Source: Prevotellaceae bacterium (GTDB lineage: Bacteria > Bacteroidota > Bacteroidia > Bacteroidales > Muribaculaceae). Taken from it: a DNA stretch of 42,151 nt. The position numbers and the translations under genes are program-made. The stretch lies in contig JAETNS010000021.1 of NCBI GenBank assembly GCA_021772015.1, forward strand, positions 1 through 42,151, read 5' to 3'. Below are positions 33,906 to 42,151 of the stretch, piece after piece. The stretch's first letter is position 1; every line of letters begins with the position of its first letter. The notes under the pieces are model-generated. The model was given only the letters and a program-made list of their open reading frames with translations. It ran no database searches and was not told where the DNA came from.

Positions 33906-35480
33906 ATGACTAAGGAATATGATTACCTTGTTATAGGCAGCGGCATCGCCGGAATGAGCTTTGCCCTGAAAGTGGCCTGCGCGGAGCACAGGGTCGCCTT
34001 GGTTTGCAAATCAAAGCTTGAGGAGGCCAACACTGCCCTCGCGCAGGGAGGAGTCGCCTCGGTGACAAACCTGGAGGTGGATGACTTCGACAAACATATC
34101 CACGACACAATGGTGGCCGGCGACTGGATCAGCGATCCGGCGGCTGTCGAGAAAGTGGTCAAGGAGGCCCCCGCCCAGATAAGGCAACTCATCCGGTGGG
34201 GAGTGGATTTCGACAAAAAGGATGACGGCTCGTTTGACCTCCACCGCGAGGGAGGCCACTCGGAGTTCAGAATCCTCCACCACGCCGACAATACCGGCTT
34301 CGAAATACAGGAAAGCCTGATCAAGGCAGTCCGGGAGAATCCCTACATCGACATCTTCGAGGATCATTTCGCTGTGGAGATCATCACCCAGCACCATCTT
34401 GGGAAATTCGTCACCCGCCGGACACCCGACATCACATGCTACGGAGCATATGTCCTGACCCCGGAGGGGAATGTCGACACCTTCCTCGCCAAGGTCACAC
34501 TGATGGCCACCGGCGGCACCGGGGCTGTCTACCAGACCACCACCAATCCCCTTGTCGCCACCGGCGACGGAATAGCGATGGTCTACCGCGCCAAGGGCAC
34601 GGTAAAAGACATGGAGTTCATACAGTTCCACCCCACAGCCCTGTTTCATCCCGGCGACCGCCCGTCGTTCCTTATCACGGAGGCGATGCGCGGCTACGGA
34701 GGGATACTCCGCAACCTCAAAGGAGAACGGTTCATGGAGCGGTATGACGAACGTCTGGAACTCGCTCCCCGTGATGTCGTGGCCCGCGCGATCGACTCGG
34801 AGATGAAGCTCCACGGCGACGACCATGTCTATCTCGATGTCACCCACAAAGACCCCGAGGAGACGCGCCGCCATTTCCCCAACATATACAAGAAATGCCT
34901 CTCGCTCGGAATTGACATAACGAAAGACTACATCCCCGTGGCTCCCGCCGCCCATTACCTCTGCGGCGGTATCAAGGTCGACCTCAACGGGGAGTCGAGC
35001 ATAAAGCATCTGTATGCCGTCGGGGAATGCTCATGCACAGGTCTACATGGCGGCAACCGTCTTGCTTCCAATTCCCTGATAGAGGCTGTGGTATATGCCG
35101 ATGCCGCCGCCCGCCACGCCGCCGCGCAGCTTCCCCACTACGCGATCCGCCGGGATGTCCCGGAATGGAATGACGAGGGCACGCGCCATCCCGAAGAGAT
35201 GGTATTGATCACCCAGAGCATCCGGGAGGTCAACCAGATAATGGGAAGCTACGTCGGCATAGTTCGCTCAAACCTGCGCCTTGACCGGGCATGGAACCGC
35301 CTCGACATCCTCTATGAGGAGACCGAACGGCTCTTCAAATGCTCAAAGGTCTCCCGTGAGATATGCGAGCTGCGCAATATCATCAATGTCGGCTACCTGA
35401 TAATGCGACAGGCCAAGGAACGCAAGGAGTCACGCGGACTCCACTACACCCTTGATTATCCGACACAGAATAATTCATAA
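33906..35480 (+). CDS. nadB: L-aspartate oxidase
   Basis: An FAD enzyme that oxidises L-aspartate to iminoaspartate, the first step of de novo NAD synthesis. The 524-residue protein has the FAD-binding GSGIAGMSFAL (11-21), the flavoprotein block ATGGTGAVYQTTTNP, the substrate region EFIQFHPTALFHPG, and the C-terminal GLHGGNRLASNSLIEAVVYA. Under anaerobic conditions fumarate may be the acceptor in this enzyme family. nadA and nadC are absent from the window. The stop codon lies inside a heptamer repeat. Confidence 0.95.
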   Translation: MTKEYDYLVIGSGIAGMSFALKVACAEHRVALVCKSKLEEANTALAQGGVASVTNLEVDDFDKHIHDTMVAGDWISDPAAVEKVVKEAPAQIRQLIRWGVDFDKKDDGSFDLHREGGHSEFRILHHADNTGFEIQESLIKAVRENPYIDIFEDHFAVEIITQHHLGKFVTRRTPDITCYGAYVLTPEGNVDTFLAKVTLMATGGTGAVYQTTTNPLVATGDGIAMVYRAKGTVKDMEFIQFHPTALFHPGDRPSFLITEAMRGYGGILRNLKGERFMERYDERLELAPRDVVARAIDSEMKLHGDDHVYLDVTHKDPEETRRHFPNIYKKCLSLGIDITKDYIPVAPAAHYLCGGIKVDLNGESSIKHLYAVGECSCTGLHGGNRLASNSLIEAVVYADAAARHAAAQLPHYAIRRDVPEWNDEGTRHPEEMVLITQSIREVNQIMGSYVGIVRSNLRLDRAWNRLDILYEETERLFKCSKVSREICELRNIINVGYLIMRQAKERKESRGLHYTLDYPTQNNS

Positions 35481-35545
35481 TTCACAATTCATAATTCACA
35501 ATTGGCCATCCGGCAGGTAATTATGAATTCTAAATTCTAAATTAA
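35473..35545. repeat. AT-rich heptamer repeats and inverted copy between nadB and the DUF4294 gene
   Basis: Four heptamers alternate ATTCATA and ATTCACA (35473-35500); the first covers the nadB stop codon. After GGCCATCCGG (35504-35513) come AATTATGAATTC and AATTCTA units in inverted sense (to about 35545). The whole gap can fold back on itself. Confidence 0.7.
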
Positions 35546-35546
35546 C

Positions 35547-36308
35547 TTGCAGATCCCTCTCTCGATTCACCGGTTAATCACACTTATCTTCCTGCTGCTT
35601 TTCAGTGGGGTGTCACTTCATGCCCAAGGCCACCGCAGCCACAATACCTTCAAGGCAGCCCACGCCACTGCCACGGCGAGAGTAGTACTCCCCTCTGATC
35701 CTGTGGCCTCCGACAATGGCGACCTCGTGGATTCCCCCACAGGTGTCCGCGACATCAACAATCCGGGCAGCGGAATGCAGAAAGTGTTCCGTGGCAAATA
35801 TCATACCGTCACCCCGGAGGGGGACACCGTATTGGTCGTGATATTCAATGAGATCACAGTCTTCCCTCCGATGAAGTTCAAGAACAAGAAACAGGAGGAA
35901 TTTTATTGGCGCACCGTGCGCGATGTCAAAAAGACACTTCCCTACGCGAAACTGATCTGCGAGACCTTGCTGGAGACATATGAGTACATAGAGACATTCC
36001 CCGACCAGAAAGAGCGCGAACGCTATCTGAAAGAGATGGAGGGGGCTGTCTTCGACCAATACAAGCCTGTGTTGAAGAAATTCTCCAAAAACCAGGCAAG
36101 AATGCTTGTCAAGCTTATCCAGAGGGAAACCAACCAGAGCGGTTACGATATACTGAAAGCGTTTCTCGGATCGTTCCGCGCCACATTCTGGCAAGGGTTC
36201 GGACGACTCTTCGGTGTGAACCTCAAAGGGAAATACTCCCCGTCGACAGACGAGAATGACGCTATAATAGAACGGGTATGCACAATGGTGGAGCAGGGTC
36301 AGCTTTGA
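35547..36308 (+). CDS. DUF4294 family exported protein
   Basis: A 253-residue protein of unknown function. The signal peptide is IHRLITLIFLLLFSGVSLHAQ (about 8-28), and the mature part carries the DUF4294 core: VLVVIFNEITVFPPMKFKN (about 99-117), EFYWRTVRDVKKTLPYAK, and a lysine-rich helical end with KLIQRETNQSGYDILKAFLGS. The start is TTG 35547. No in-frame ATG precedes the signal peptide without a stop, so the non-ATG start is well supported. It sits 66 nt after nadB. Confidence 0.8.
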   Translation: MQIPLSIHRLITLIFLLLFSGVSLHAQGHRSHNTFKAAHATATARVVLPSDPVASDNGDLVDSPTGVRDINNPGSGMQKVFRGKYHTVTPEGDTVLVVIFNEITVFPPMKFKNKKQEEFYWRTVRDVKKTLPYAKLICETLLETYEYIETFPDQKERERYLKEMEGAVFDQYKPVLKKFSKNQARMLVKLIQRETNQSGYDILKAFLGSFRATFWQGFGRLFGVNLKGKYSPSTDENDAIIERVCTMVEQGQL

Positions 36309-36334
36309 CAATTGGCGGATTTTTTGTAATTTTG
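36304..36334 (+). promoter_or_regulatory. Promoter of the acyltransferase gene at 36363
   Basis: TTTG (36304-36307, overlapping the previous stop codon), 19 nt, then TAATTTTG (36327-36334). The leader would be about 23 nt. Confidence 0.7.
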
Positions 36335-36362
36335 TGGGTTAAACATCCCTTTTTTGAAACAT

Positions 36363-37307
36363 ATGTCAGACAACATAAAGGATCCTGAAGAAAAAAACGG
36401 AGCCGCATCAGAGGATAACCGTCAGAAACCTACCGTGCTCGACGCGGAAGACATCGGAAAGATGGTGCCTTTCCTGGGCAAGCATCCGCGCCTGCTCAAC
36501 TGGCTTATCCACTTCCTCCAGATGGACAAAGTCAACAAGCTCCACTCCGACAACTGCAAGACTCCCGGCCCGGGATTTGTCAGAGGATGCCTACACGATC
36601 TCGACATCACCGTAGTGGCCGAGAACGGAGAAGTGTTGCGCAACCTCCCGGAAGGAGCCTTCATCACCGTCAGCAACCACCATTTCGGAGCCCTCGACGG
36701 TATAATCCTGATAGACCTCATCGCCCGGCGCAGACCTAAATACAAGGTGATGGTCAACATGTTCCTGAACTACATATGGGCCATGCGCCCCAACTTCATA
36801 GCCGTCGACCAGACCGCTTCCTCCGACCCGAAGAAGAAAGCCGTCTCGATGGCCGGGATAAAGGAGGCGATCAAGCTTGTCCGCTCCGGCGAGCCTGTCG
36901 GCTTCTTCCCCGCAGGGGCTGTCGGCAAGGTCAACTGGCGTGGACGGCTCCAGGACCGTGAATGGCAGGAGTCGATAATCCGCCTGATCCAGCAGCTGAA
37001 AGTGCCTGTGGTGCCGATTTTCTTCCACGGCAGCCAGTCATGGTTCTTCAACTTCCTGGGCGTGACATGCTGGCAACTGCGCAGCCTGCTCCATCCCCGC
37101 GAAGTTTTCCGCAAACGCCACAAGACCTTCACCGTCACCGTCGGCGATCCCATCTCGGTCGAGGAGCAGCAAGCCCACATGGGGAGCCTCAAAGAGTTCG
37201 GCGACTTCCTGCGCCTCCAGACCTACGGCCTGCGCGACGACAAGGAGATCCGCAGCCGCGCCCGGCTCGTGATCCCGCCCGACAACAAGGAGCGGATCGA
37301 GGGCTGA
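36363..37307 (+). CDS. PlsC-like lysophospholipid/hemolysin-type acyltransferase
   Basis: A 314-residue membrane-associated acyltransferase. The HX4D motif is H107-FGAL-D112 in NHHFGALDG, with the later FFPAGAVGK motif (about 180-188) standing where PlsC has FPEG. The domain spans about 85-270; the first 30 residues are charged and disordered. It may act on phosphatidic acid, lysophospholipid or an aminolipid (compare OlsA); sequence does not decide. I use ATG 36363, preceded by a good promoter; TTG 36354 is an alternative. The sigma-54 activator gene follows after 56 nt. Confidence 0.8.
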   Translation: MSDNIKDPEEKNGAASEDNRQKPTVLDAEDIGKMVPFLGKHPRLLNWLIHFLQMDKVNKLHSDNCKTPGPGFVRGCLHDLDITVVAENGEVLRNLPEGAFITVSNHHFGALDGIILIDLIARRRPKYKVMVNMFLNYIWAMRPNFIAVDQTASSDPKKKAVSMAGIKEAIKLVRSGEPVGFFPAGAVGKVNWRGRLQDREWQESIIRLIQQLKVPVVPIFFHGSQSWFFNFLGVTCWQLRSLLHPREVFRKRHKTFTVTVGDPISVEEQQAHMGSLKEFGDFLRLQTYGLRDDKEIRSRARLVIPPDNKERIEG

Positions 37308-37363
37308 AAAAGAACCGATACGAATTTTTTTGAACAGCCGCAAGAGAGACACGACCAGCTGAA

Positions 37364-38572
37364 ATGGACGAAACGCGAATACAACAGGCAAAAGCCCGTC
37401 TGGGCATAATCGGCAACGCCCCGGCCCTGACAAAGGCAGTCGGACGCGCCCTGCGTGTCGCCCCGATCGACCTGTCAGTGCTGGTGACAGGCGAAAGTGG
37501 CGCGGGTAAAGAATTTTTCCCCGCTATCATCCATCAATACTCTTCCCGCAAGCATGCCAAATATATCGCCGTCAACTGCGGGGCGATACCGGAAGGCACC
37601 ATAGACTCCGAGCTGTTCGGCCATGAGAAAGGAGCATTCACCGGTGCGGTAAGCTCCCGAAAAGGATATTTCGAGGAGGCAAACGGCGGCACCATTTTCC
37701 TCGACGAAGTCGCGGAGCTACCCCTTACCACACAGGCGCGCCTGCTGCGTGTGCTCGAGAGCGGGGAATTTCTGAAAGTCGGCTCCTCGGAAGTACAGAA
37801 GACCAACATCCGCGTCGTTGCGGCAACCAACGTCGACATGGCCCGCGCCGTGGCCGAAGGCCGTTTCCGTGAAGACCTTTTTTACCGTCTCTCAACAGTA
37901 CAGATCGCCGTCCCGCCCCTGCGCGACCGAGGCAACGACATCGCACTGCTCGCCCGCAAGTTCGCTTCAGACTTCTCCGAGAAAAACATGACCCCGGTCA
38001 TCACTTTCTCCGACCAGGCAAAGGAGCGGCTGATGGCCTACCGTTGGCCCGGGAATGTACGCCAGCTAAAGAATGTCATCGAGCAGATGGCCCTGTTCGA
38101 GGCCGGAGAGACCATAACAGCGGAGACCCTTGCGGAATACCTGCCGGAAGCGTCGGCGAGCATGATGCCCGCCATCATGCAATCCCGGCCTCTGCCGACT
38201 GTGACAAGCCGTGGCGAAAGCGACCACACTTATGAGCGTGAACGCGAGATGCTTTTCTCCCTGATCTTCAAAATGAGAAAGGAGATCGAACAGCTCCGCG
38301 AAGATGTCGACCAGCTGCGTGGGCCGTCCACCTCGCTCATGAAAATCCATCCGACGATAATCGACACCCCGGCTGAAATCATGGACACCAGCGCGGAGGA
38401 AATGCCTCCGCGTGCCGAAACCTCAGCAATCACGGATGAAGGAATCACGGAAAAGGAAGCCATACGCCTGTCGCTTGAACGGAACTCGGGCCGGCGCAAG
38501 GCCACCGCGACCGAACTCAACATATCGGAGCGCACCCTCTACCGCAAGATTAAGGAATACGGTCTGGAATGA
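37364..38572 (+). CDS. Sigma-54-dependent transcriptional activator, AAA+ plus Fis-type HTH, no receiver domain
   Basis: A bacterial enhancer-binding protein of 402 residues. The AAA+ domain starts almost at once: Walker A GESGAGKE (43-50), the sigma-54 contact loop GAFTGA (90-95), Walker B FLDEV (112-116) and the RWPGNVRQLKN sensor region (about 227-237). The C-terminal Fis-like helix-turn-helix ends TATELNISERTLYRKIKEYG. There is no N-terminal receiver or sensor domain, so activity may be set by expression, a partner or a middle acidic linker (about 265-355). Its stop overlaps the next start (ATGA at 38569). Confidence 0.92.
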   Translation: MDETRIQQAKARLGIIGNAPALTKAVGRALRVAPIDLSVLVTGESGAGKEFFPAIIHQYSSRKHAKYIAVNCGAIPEGTIDSELFGHEKGAFTGAVSSRKGYFEEANGGTIFLDEVAELPLTTQARLLRVLESGEFLKVGSSEVQKTNIRVVAATNVDMARAVAEGRFREDLFYRLSTVQIAVPPLRDRGNDIALLARKFASDFSEKNMTPVITFSDQAKERLMAYRWPGNVRQLKNVIEQMALFEAGETITAETLAEYLPEASASMMPAIMQSRPLPTVTSRGESDHTYEREREMLFSLIFKMRKEIEQLREDVDQLRGPSTSLMKIHPTIIDTPAEIMDTSAEEMPPRAETSAITDEGITEKEAIRLSLERNSGRRKATATELNISERTLYRKIKEYGLE

Positions 38573-39099
38573 CAACAGGAAACGAAATGAAGAAACTCAT
38601 CATATTGCTGCTGATGGTCGTCAGCCTCGGGATCAGCCAAGGCTGCCGGATCAGTTACAAGTTCAATGGCGCGGCTCTTGACTACAACCTCTACAAGACC
38701 GTACATATCGGGGAATTCCCGATACGGGCCGCGCTGGTCTACGCCCCCCTCCAACAGACGTTCCAGAATGAGCTGACCGATTATGTCACCCGCAACACAC
38801 GCCTGCGGGTAGTCGACGGTGCGGCAGATCTTGAGATCGACGGGGAAATCACAGGATACAACCTGACACCGCAGGCTGTGACAGAAGATGCTTATGCCTC
38901 CATGACACGCCTCACCATCACCGTCAGGGTCAAATATGTCGATACCAAAAAGGAAGGGAACGACATTGACCAGAGCTTCTCCGCTTACCGTGACTTCGAC
39001 GCGTCACAGATGCTGATGGATGTGCAGGAGGAACTTTGCAACCAGATATCGAAAGAACTTGTCGAACTGATCTTCAACGCAACCCTCGGCAACTGGTAA
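38569..39099 (+). CDS. lptE: LptE family LPS-assembly lipoprotein
   Basis: The outer-membrane lipoprotein that plugs the LptD pore for LPS insertion. The 176-residue form has a short signal peptide (MKKLIILLLMVVSLGISQG) followed by Cys26, though the lipobox SQGC is imperfect. The early mature segment CRISYKFNGAALDYNLYKT resembles Bacteroidetes LptE. The chosen start 38569 forms an ATGA overlap with the activator gene; ATG 38587 (MKKLI) is an alternative and gives a neater signal peptide. Confidence 0.75.
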   Translation: MTTGNEMKKLIILLLMVVSLGISQGCRISYKFNGAALDYNLYKTVHIGEFPIRAALVYAPLQQTFQNELTDYVTRNTRLRVVDGAADLEIDGEITGYNLTPQAVTEDAYASMTRLTITVRVKYVDTKKEGNDIDQSFSAYRDFDASQMLMDVQEELCNQISKELVELIFNATLGNW

Positions 39100-39156
39100 C
39101 CCCTCTACAAACAAAAAGTCGCAGCCTGACAGACTGCAACAACCCACACATAGATC

Positions 39157-40026
39157 ATGAACAGCGACCAGGAAAAACTCGACTCACTGCTACAACGCCT
39201 CGCAGACCCTGCGGGCGCGACGCTTACACCCGAAGAATCGCAGTGGCTTGAGGATTTCAGGAGCCGCTATCCGTTTTTCACCCTCCCGACCTCCCAAAAA
39301 GGGCAACCCTCTCTCCGTGAAGTCGTGACAGCCCCCTCACGCGAGGCCCTCGCCCGTATGGAGGGGAAGCCTGACGCATCCCGTTTCGACAACTTCTACC
39401 CGGCCAGGAAAGGGCCTGCCACACCCACCACATCAGCTGCCATTGATGATTTCCTCAACACCTACGGACATCAGTCAGAGGAAGAGGACCAGTTGCTGGA
39501 AAGACTGATATTCAACCCGGTCCCCGACTACGCCCAGCAACTCGCCCGCGAGGAAGAAACCTCCCTCCCCTCCCACCAAGCCGCCAACCCCGACATCAAC
39601 ACGCCGGAAGCCCGGCTCAACCGCTTCATCCTCTCCCACCGCCCGGGAGACCGCCCCATCGCTACCCCGGTTTCCCGAGATTCCATCCCCGGAGTCCCGT
39701 TCCCCGAGCAAAGCGAGGGCCATTCCCAAATCCCACCCCAACCACCAATACCTACCCGGCCCTCCACGCAAACTCCTCCCGCAAGAAAGCCCCAATCCGC
39801 GCCGCAAAAAGCGGAATCGGCGAAACCCACCCCTCCGGAAGGGCTGTTATCAGAGTCTTTGGCAAAAATCTATATAAAAACCCGGCGTTACGAGCAAGCT
39901 TATGAAATTCTTAACGGATTAAGTTTGCGTTTTCCGGAAAAAAGTAGTTACTTTGCAGACCAATTGCGTTTCCTTCGGAAACTCATACTGAACGAGCGCA
40001 GGCTCCGGGCTGAAAACGACTGCTGA
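39157..40026 (+). CDS. TPR-like protein with a proline-rich linker
   Basis: A 289-residue protein I cannot assign to a named family. The N-terminal 120 residues are acidic and helical (LLQRLADPAGATLTPEESQW, then DFLNTYGH). Residues about 170-225 are rich in Pro, Ser and Gln (PPQPPIPTRPSTQTPP), probably a disordered linker. The last about 60 residues (SLAKIYIKTRRYEQAYEIL to FADQLRFLRKLIL) form a TPR-like helical hairpin. There is no signal peptide. It lies between lptE and secG, a context I recall from other Bacteroidales. Confidence 0.65.
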   Translation: MNSDQEKLDSLLQRLADPAGATLTPEESQWLEDFRSRYPFFTLPTSQKGQPSLREVVTAPSREALARMEGKPDASRFDNFYPARKGPATPTTSAAIDDFLNTYGHQSEEEDQLLERLIFNPVPDYAQQLAREEETSLPSHQAANPDINTPEARLNRFILSHRPGDRPIATPVSRDSIPGVPFPEQSEGHSQIPPQPPIPTRPSTQTPPARKPQSAPQKAESAKPTPPEGLLSESLAKIYIKTRRYEQAYEILNGLSLRFPEKSSYFADQLRFLRKLILNERRLRAENDC

Positions 40027-40048
40027 CTTGCCTCCGACCAACAAGAAA

Positions 40049-40110
40049 AATCCCAATTCATAATTTTCCTCCGAGAAAATCAAACCGACAATTTCCTCTG
40101 AGAAAAAAGT
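40049..40110. repeat. Two-copy TTTCCTCYGAGAAAA repeat upstream of secG
   Basis: TTTTCCTCCGAGAAAA (about 40064-40079) and TTTCCTCTGAGAAAA (about 40093-40107) are near-identical and partly palindromic. They lie 15-60 nt before the secG start. No -7 box is seen. Confidence 0.5.
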
Positions 40111-40121
40111 AATTACGCGAT

Positions 40122-40496
40122 ATGTATATCTTAACCATTGTATTGACCGTACTTATCTCAATCCTCCTCATCATCGTGGTACTGGTTCAGAAATCCAAAG
40201 GCGGAGGCCTTTCATCCTCTTTCGCCGGATCGAACCAGATCATGGGTGTACGCCGCACTAACGATTTCATCGAGAAAGCCACATGGACTCTCGCCGGCAT
40301 CATCTGCCTGCTCTCCATCCTCTCGGTATTCGTGATGCCGAGTGTCGTGACCGGCGCACGTGTCAAGCCCACCACAGAGATGCAGGTCATCAAGGGCACA
40401 GAGACTTCAGCTCCTGCTCCCGCCGCCGCTCCCGTGGCCGCAACTCCCGCCGAGACTGAGGCCCCCGCACAGGAAACTCCCGCAGCAGAGCAGTAA
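40122..40496 (+). CDS. secG: Preprotein translocase subunit SecG
   Basis: The small accessory subunit of the SecYEG channel. Two membrane segments (about 2-22 and 52-71) flank the conserved loop QKSKGGGLSSSFAGSNQIMG. The C-terminal about 45 residues are rich in Ala, Pro, Thr and Glu, a disordered tail longer than in E. coli. It is followed by a terminator, so it closes the transcript that starts upstream. Confidence 0.93.
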   Translation: MYILTIVLTVLISILLIIVVLVQKSKGGGLSSSFAGSNQIMGVRRTNDFIEKATWTLAGIICLLSILSVFVMPSVVTGARVKPTTEMQVIKGTETSAPAPAAAPVAATPAETEAPAQETPAAEQ

Positions 40497-40518
40497 GACC
40501 GGGAAACCGACAATACAC

Positions 40519-40550
40519 AGGGAGCGCTCAAAAGGCGCTCCCTTGATTGC
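40519..40550 (+). terminator. Terminator of secG
   Basis: AGGGAGCGC (40519-40527) and GCGCTCCCT (40535-40543) form a 9-bp perfect stem with loop TCAAAAG. The T-tract is short (TTGATTGC). Confidence 0.65.
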
Positions 40551-40572
40551 ATAACCACCTGACAGGTCGAAT

Positions 40573-42036
40573 ATGAAACCGGAATTTGTCAACATGATAG
40601 CCGAAATGGCGGATCCGCGGTTAGACAACCTGGCGGAGACCCTTGAGAACACACCCCCGGAGGTATCCATCCGCCTCAACATCTTGAAAGGAGGCGAATG
40701 TTGCCCTGTCGTCTCATTGGGAAAGGAACGAGTCGGCTGGTGGGAGAGAGGAATATACCTCTCTTCCAGACCGAGATTCACATTCGATCCGGCGGTTCAT
40801 CAGGGGCGTTACTATGTGCAGGACGCATCCTCGATGGTGACGGCTGCCGTCGCGAGGAAAATCTCTGACCTCCTGGATCGGAGGCCATTGCTCTGGCTTG
40901 ACGCATGCGCAGCTCCGGGAGGCAAGACCACAGCCGCCATTGACGGGCTTCCCGCAGGATCACTGGTAGTTGCCAACGAGTATGACTACGCCCGTGCTGA
41001 GGTTCTGAAAGAGAATGTCGCCAAGTGGGGTTATCCATCGACAGTGATCACGCGTGGCGACACATCCCGGTTCCGCCGCCTTGGCGAAACCTTCGATGTG
41101 GTGGCCATTGACGCGCCCTGCTCCGGGGAAGGGATGATGCGCAAAGACCTGACGGCGAGAGAACAATGGACTCCGGCGCTGGTAGAGGAATGCGCGGCGC
41201 GCCAGAGAGAGATAATCGCCAACCTTTGGGACTCTCTACGTCCGGGCGGCTTCCTGATCTACTCGACATGCACATTCAACTGTGTCGAGAATGAACTCAT
41301 GATCGACCATATCCGCAGGGAATACGGAGCAGAGCCTGTAGACCTGCCGGGACTCCTTGACTTGGAAGACCTTGTTGACAACGAGGTATCCATACCGGGC
41401 ATCGAACCTATACATGCTTTGCGTTTCATTCCGGGACGGATAAGGGGGGAAGGACTGTTCATGGCAGTGCTTCGCAAACCCGGCGACCTGCCTCCGGCGG
41501 CTATTGACATCTCCTTCCGGAGAAAAAAGGAGAAAGGGAAACCCGGCAAACGGCTGTCGGGAGACAAGCGGCATACAGCCAACGGGCCGGAGCGGGTCTC
41601 CATTGAAGATATCTCCAAAGCATGCAGATCATGGCTGGGCGAAAATATATCCGATGATTTCGAACTGCTTCCTTCCGAAGATGGAATCAGGGCTTTTCCA
41701 TCAATGTGGAGCGGTCTGCTGCCGATCTTCCTTAAACACCTGCAGGTGATTTCCGCCGGAGTGGAGATGGCTGTTGTCAAAGGTAAAGACATCATTCCCA
41801 CCCAGCACCTCGCCTTGAGCACGATACTCTCGCCGACAGCGTTCCCTAAAATCGAGATCAGCGAGAAAGCCGCCATCGAGTATCTTTCAAAAGAGGCGGT
41901 CAGCCTCCCTGACAACATCACGCGCGGCATTGTGATGCTGACATATGGAGGCTTCCCGCTTGGTTTTGTCAAGAATCTCGGCAACAGGTCAAACAACCTC
42001 TACCCCAAAGAGTGGAGAATCAAGTCAAAAGCATAA
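40573..42036 (+). CDS. NOL1/NOP2/Sun-family rRNA cytosine-C5 methyltransferase, RsmF-like
   Basis: An S-adenosylmethionine-dependent RNA m5C methyltransferase of 487 residues. The SAM site is DACAAPGGKT (110-119). The two active-site cysteines are C183 in DAPCSGEGMMRK and C233 in YSTCTFN. The N-terminal PUA-like region and a C-terminal domain of about 150 residues (from about 340) are as in RsmF and not in the shorter RsmB. The exact target base cannot be read from sequence. The stop overlaps the first base of copy 3 of the dispersed motif. Confidence 0.88.
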   Translation: MKPEFVNMIAEMADPRLDNLAETLENTPPEVSIRLNILKGGECCPVVSLGKERVGWWERGIYLSSRPRFTFDPAVHQGRYYVQDASSMVTAAVARKISDLLDRRPLLWLDACAAPGGKTTAAIDGLPAGSLVVANEYDYARAEVLKENVAKWGYPSTVITRGDTSRFRRLGETFDVVAIDAPCSGEGMMRKDLTAREQWTPALVEECAARQREIIANLWDSLRPGGFLIYSTCTFNCVENELMIDHIRREYGAEPVDLPGLLDLEDLVDNEVSIPGIEPIHALRFIPGRIRGEGLFMAVLRKPGDLPPAAIDISFRRKKEKGKPGKRLSGDKRHTANGPERVSIEDISKACRSWLGENISDDFELLPSEDGIRAFPSMWSGLLPIFLKHLQVISAGVEMAVVKGKDIIPTQHLALSTILSPTAFPKIEISEKAAIEYLSKEAVSLPDNITRGIVMLTYGGFPLGFVKNLGNRSNNLYPKEWRIKSKA

Positions 42037-42052
42037 GAGGGTGTTTAATAAC
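42036..42052 (+). repeat. Copy 3 of the dispersed 17-nt motif
   Basis: AGAGGGTGTTTAATAAC is identical to the left arm at 17447-17463. It is followed by ATCTGTTAAA, a degenerate right arm, so only a weak hairpin can form here. Confidence 0.7.
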
Positions 42053-42085
42053 ATCTGTTAAATTCTAACCGTTCAAGGGTGAATA

Positions 42086-42151
42086 ATGAAATCAGAGTTA
42101 AACTCATCGCATATTTTGGCCGGTTTTGCCTTTTTCGATCGTCGTGATGCC
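42086..42151 (+). CDS. Partial ORF cut by the window edge
   Basis: An open frame of 22 codons begins with ATG 42086 (MKSELNSSHILAGFAFFDRR) and runs off the window. It lies 50 nt past the dispersed motif. No family is recognised. It could be the start of a real gene, possibly of a mobile element whose end is the motif, or a chance frame. Confidence 0.3.
   Translation, partial: MKSELNSSHILAGFAFFDRRDA

Overview
The window looks like a chromosomal segment from a GC-rich member of the Bacteroidales, most plausibly Muribaculaceae-like. That placement is inference, since no 16S or other marker was compared. Many gaps carry the Bacteroidetes promoter pattern, a -33 TTG/TTTG about 20 nt before a -7 TAnnTTTG box, and clear Shine-Dalgarno sites are not evident. 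Gene content fits: oversized signal peptidase I, single-chain pyruvate:ferredoxin oxidoreductase, tryptophanase, secreted proteins with C-terminal sorting-like domains, DUF4294, DUF4834 and a Bacteroidetes-type LptE.

Layout. A tRNA-Lys(CTT) with promoter and terminator opens the window. A minus-strand cluster follows (ruvX, def, ettA, asd, CPA2 antiporter; 426-6442). The plus-strand cluster psd, pssA, DUF4834, DUF2461 (6803-9364) makes phosphatidylethanolamine and is followed by pfkA. Tryptophanase (tnaA) and biotin synthase (bioB) run on the minus strand, separated by a 640-nt gap full of regulatory and repeat DNA. Two secreted proteins (13757-18862) face a bidirectional terminator shared with nifJ (minus). 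A small AT-rich DUF1648-type membrane gene and an AT-rich gap precede a long plus-strand run: mfd, slyD, ctp, lepB, a WbqC-like gene and a LolC/E-like permease. The permease gene overlaps a convergent GNAT/FemAB-like gene. The last block is nadB, DUF4294, an acyltransferase, a sigma-54 activator, lptE, a TPR-like gene, secG and an RsmF-like RNA methyltransferase, then an ORF cut by the window edge.

How the genes work together. Psd and PssA make the main phospholipid. LepB, SecG, Ctp, LptE and the LolC/E-like permease all serve the cell envelope. Most remaining genes are housekeeping.

Most interesting. Two copies of one compact transcription module sit upstream of psd and tnaA. Each has a promoter with a palindrome at -33, a conserved leader containing TTTTTCATRGTATTAGATT, and an intrinsic terminator whose T-tract abuts the -33 of the next promoter. 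They look like a small-RNA or attenuator family. Other non-coding structures are a nested inverted repeat between tnaA and bioB, a degenerate copy of its core on the other side of tnaA, and a 17-nt motif dispersed in three gaps, one copy forming a perfect 38-nt hairpin in a 5' leader.
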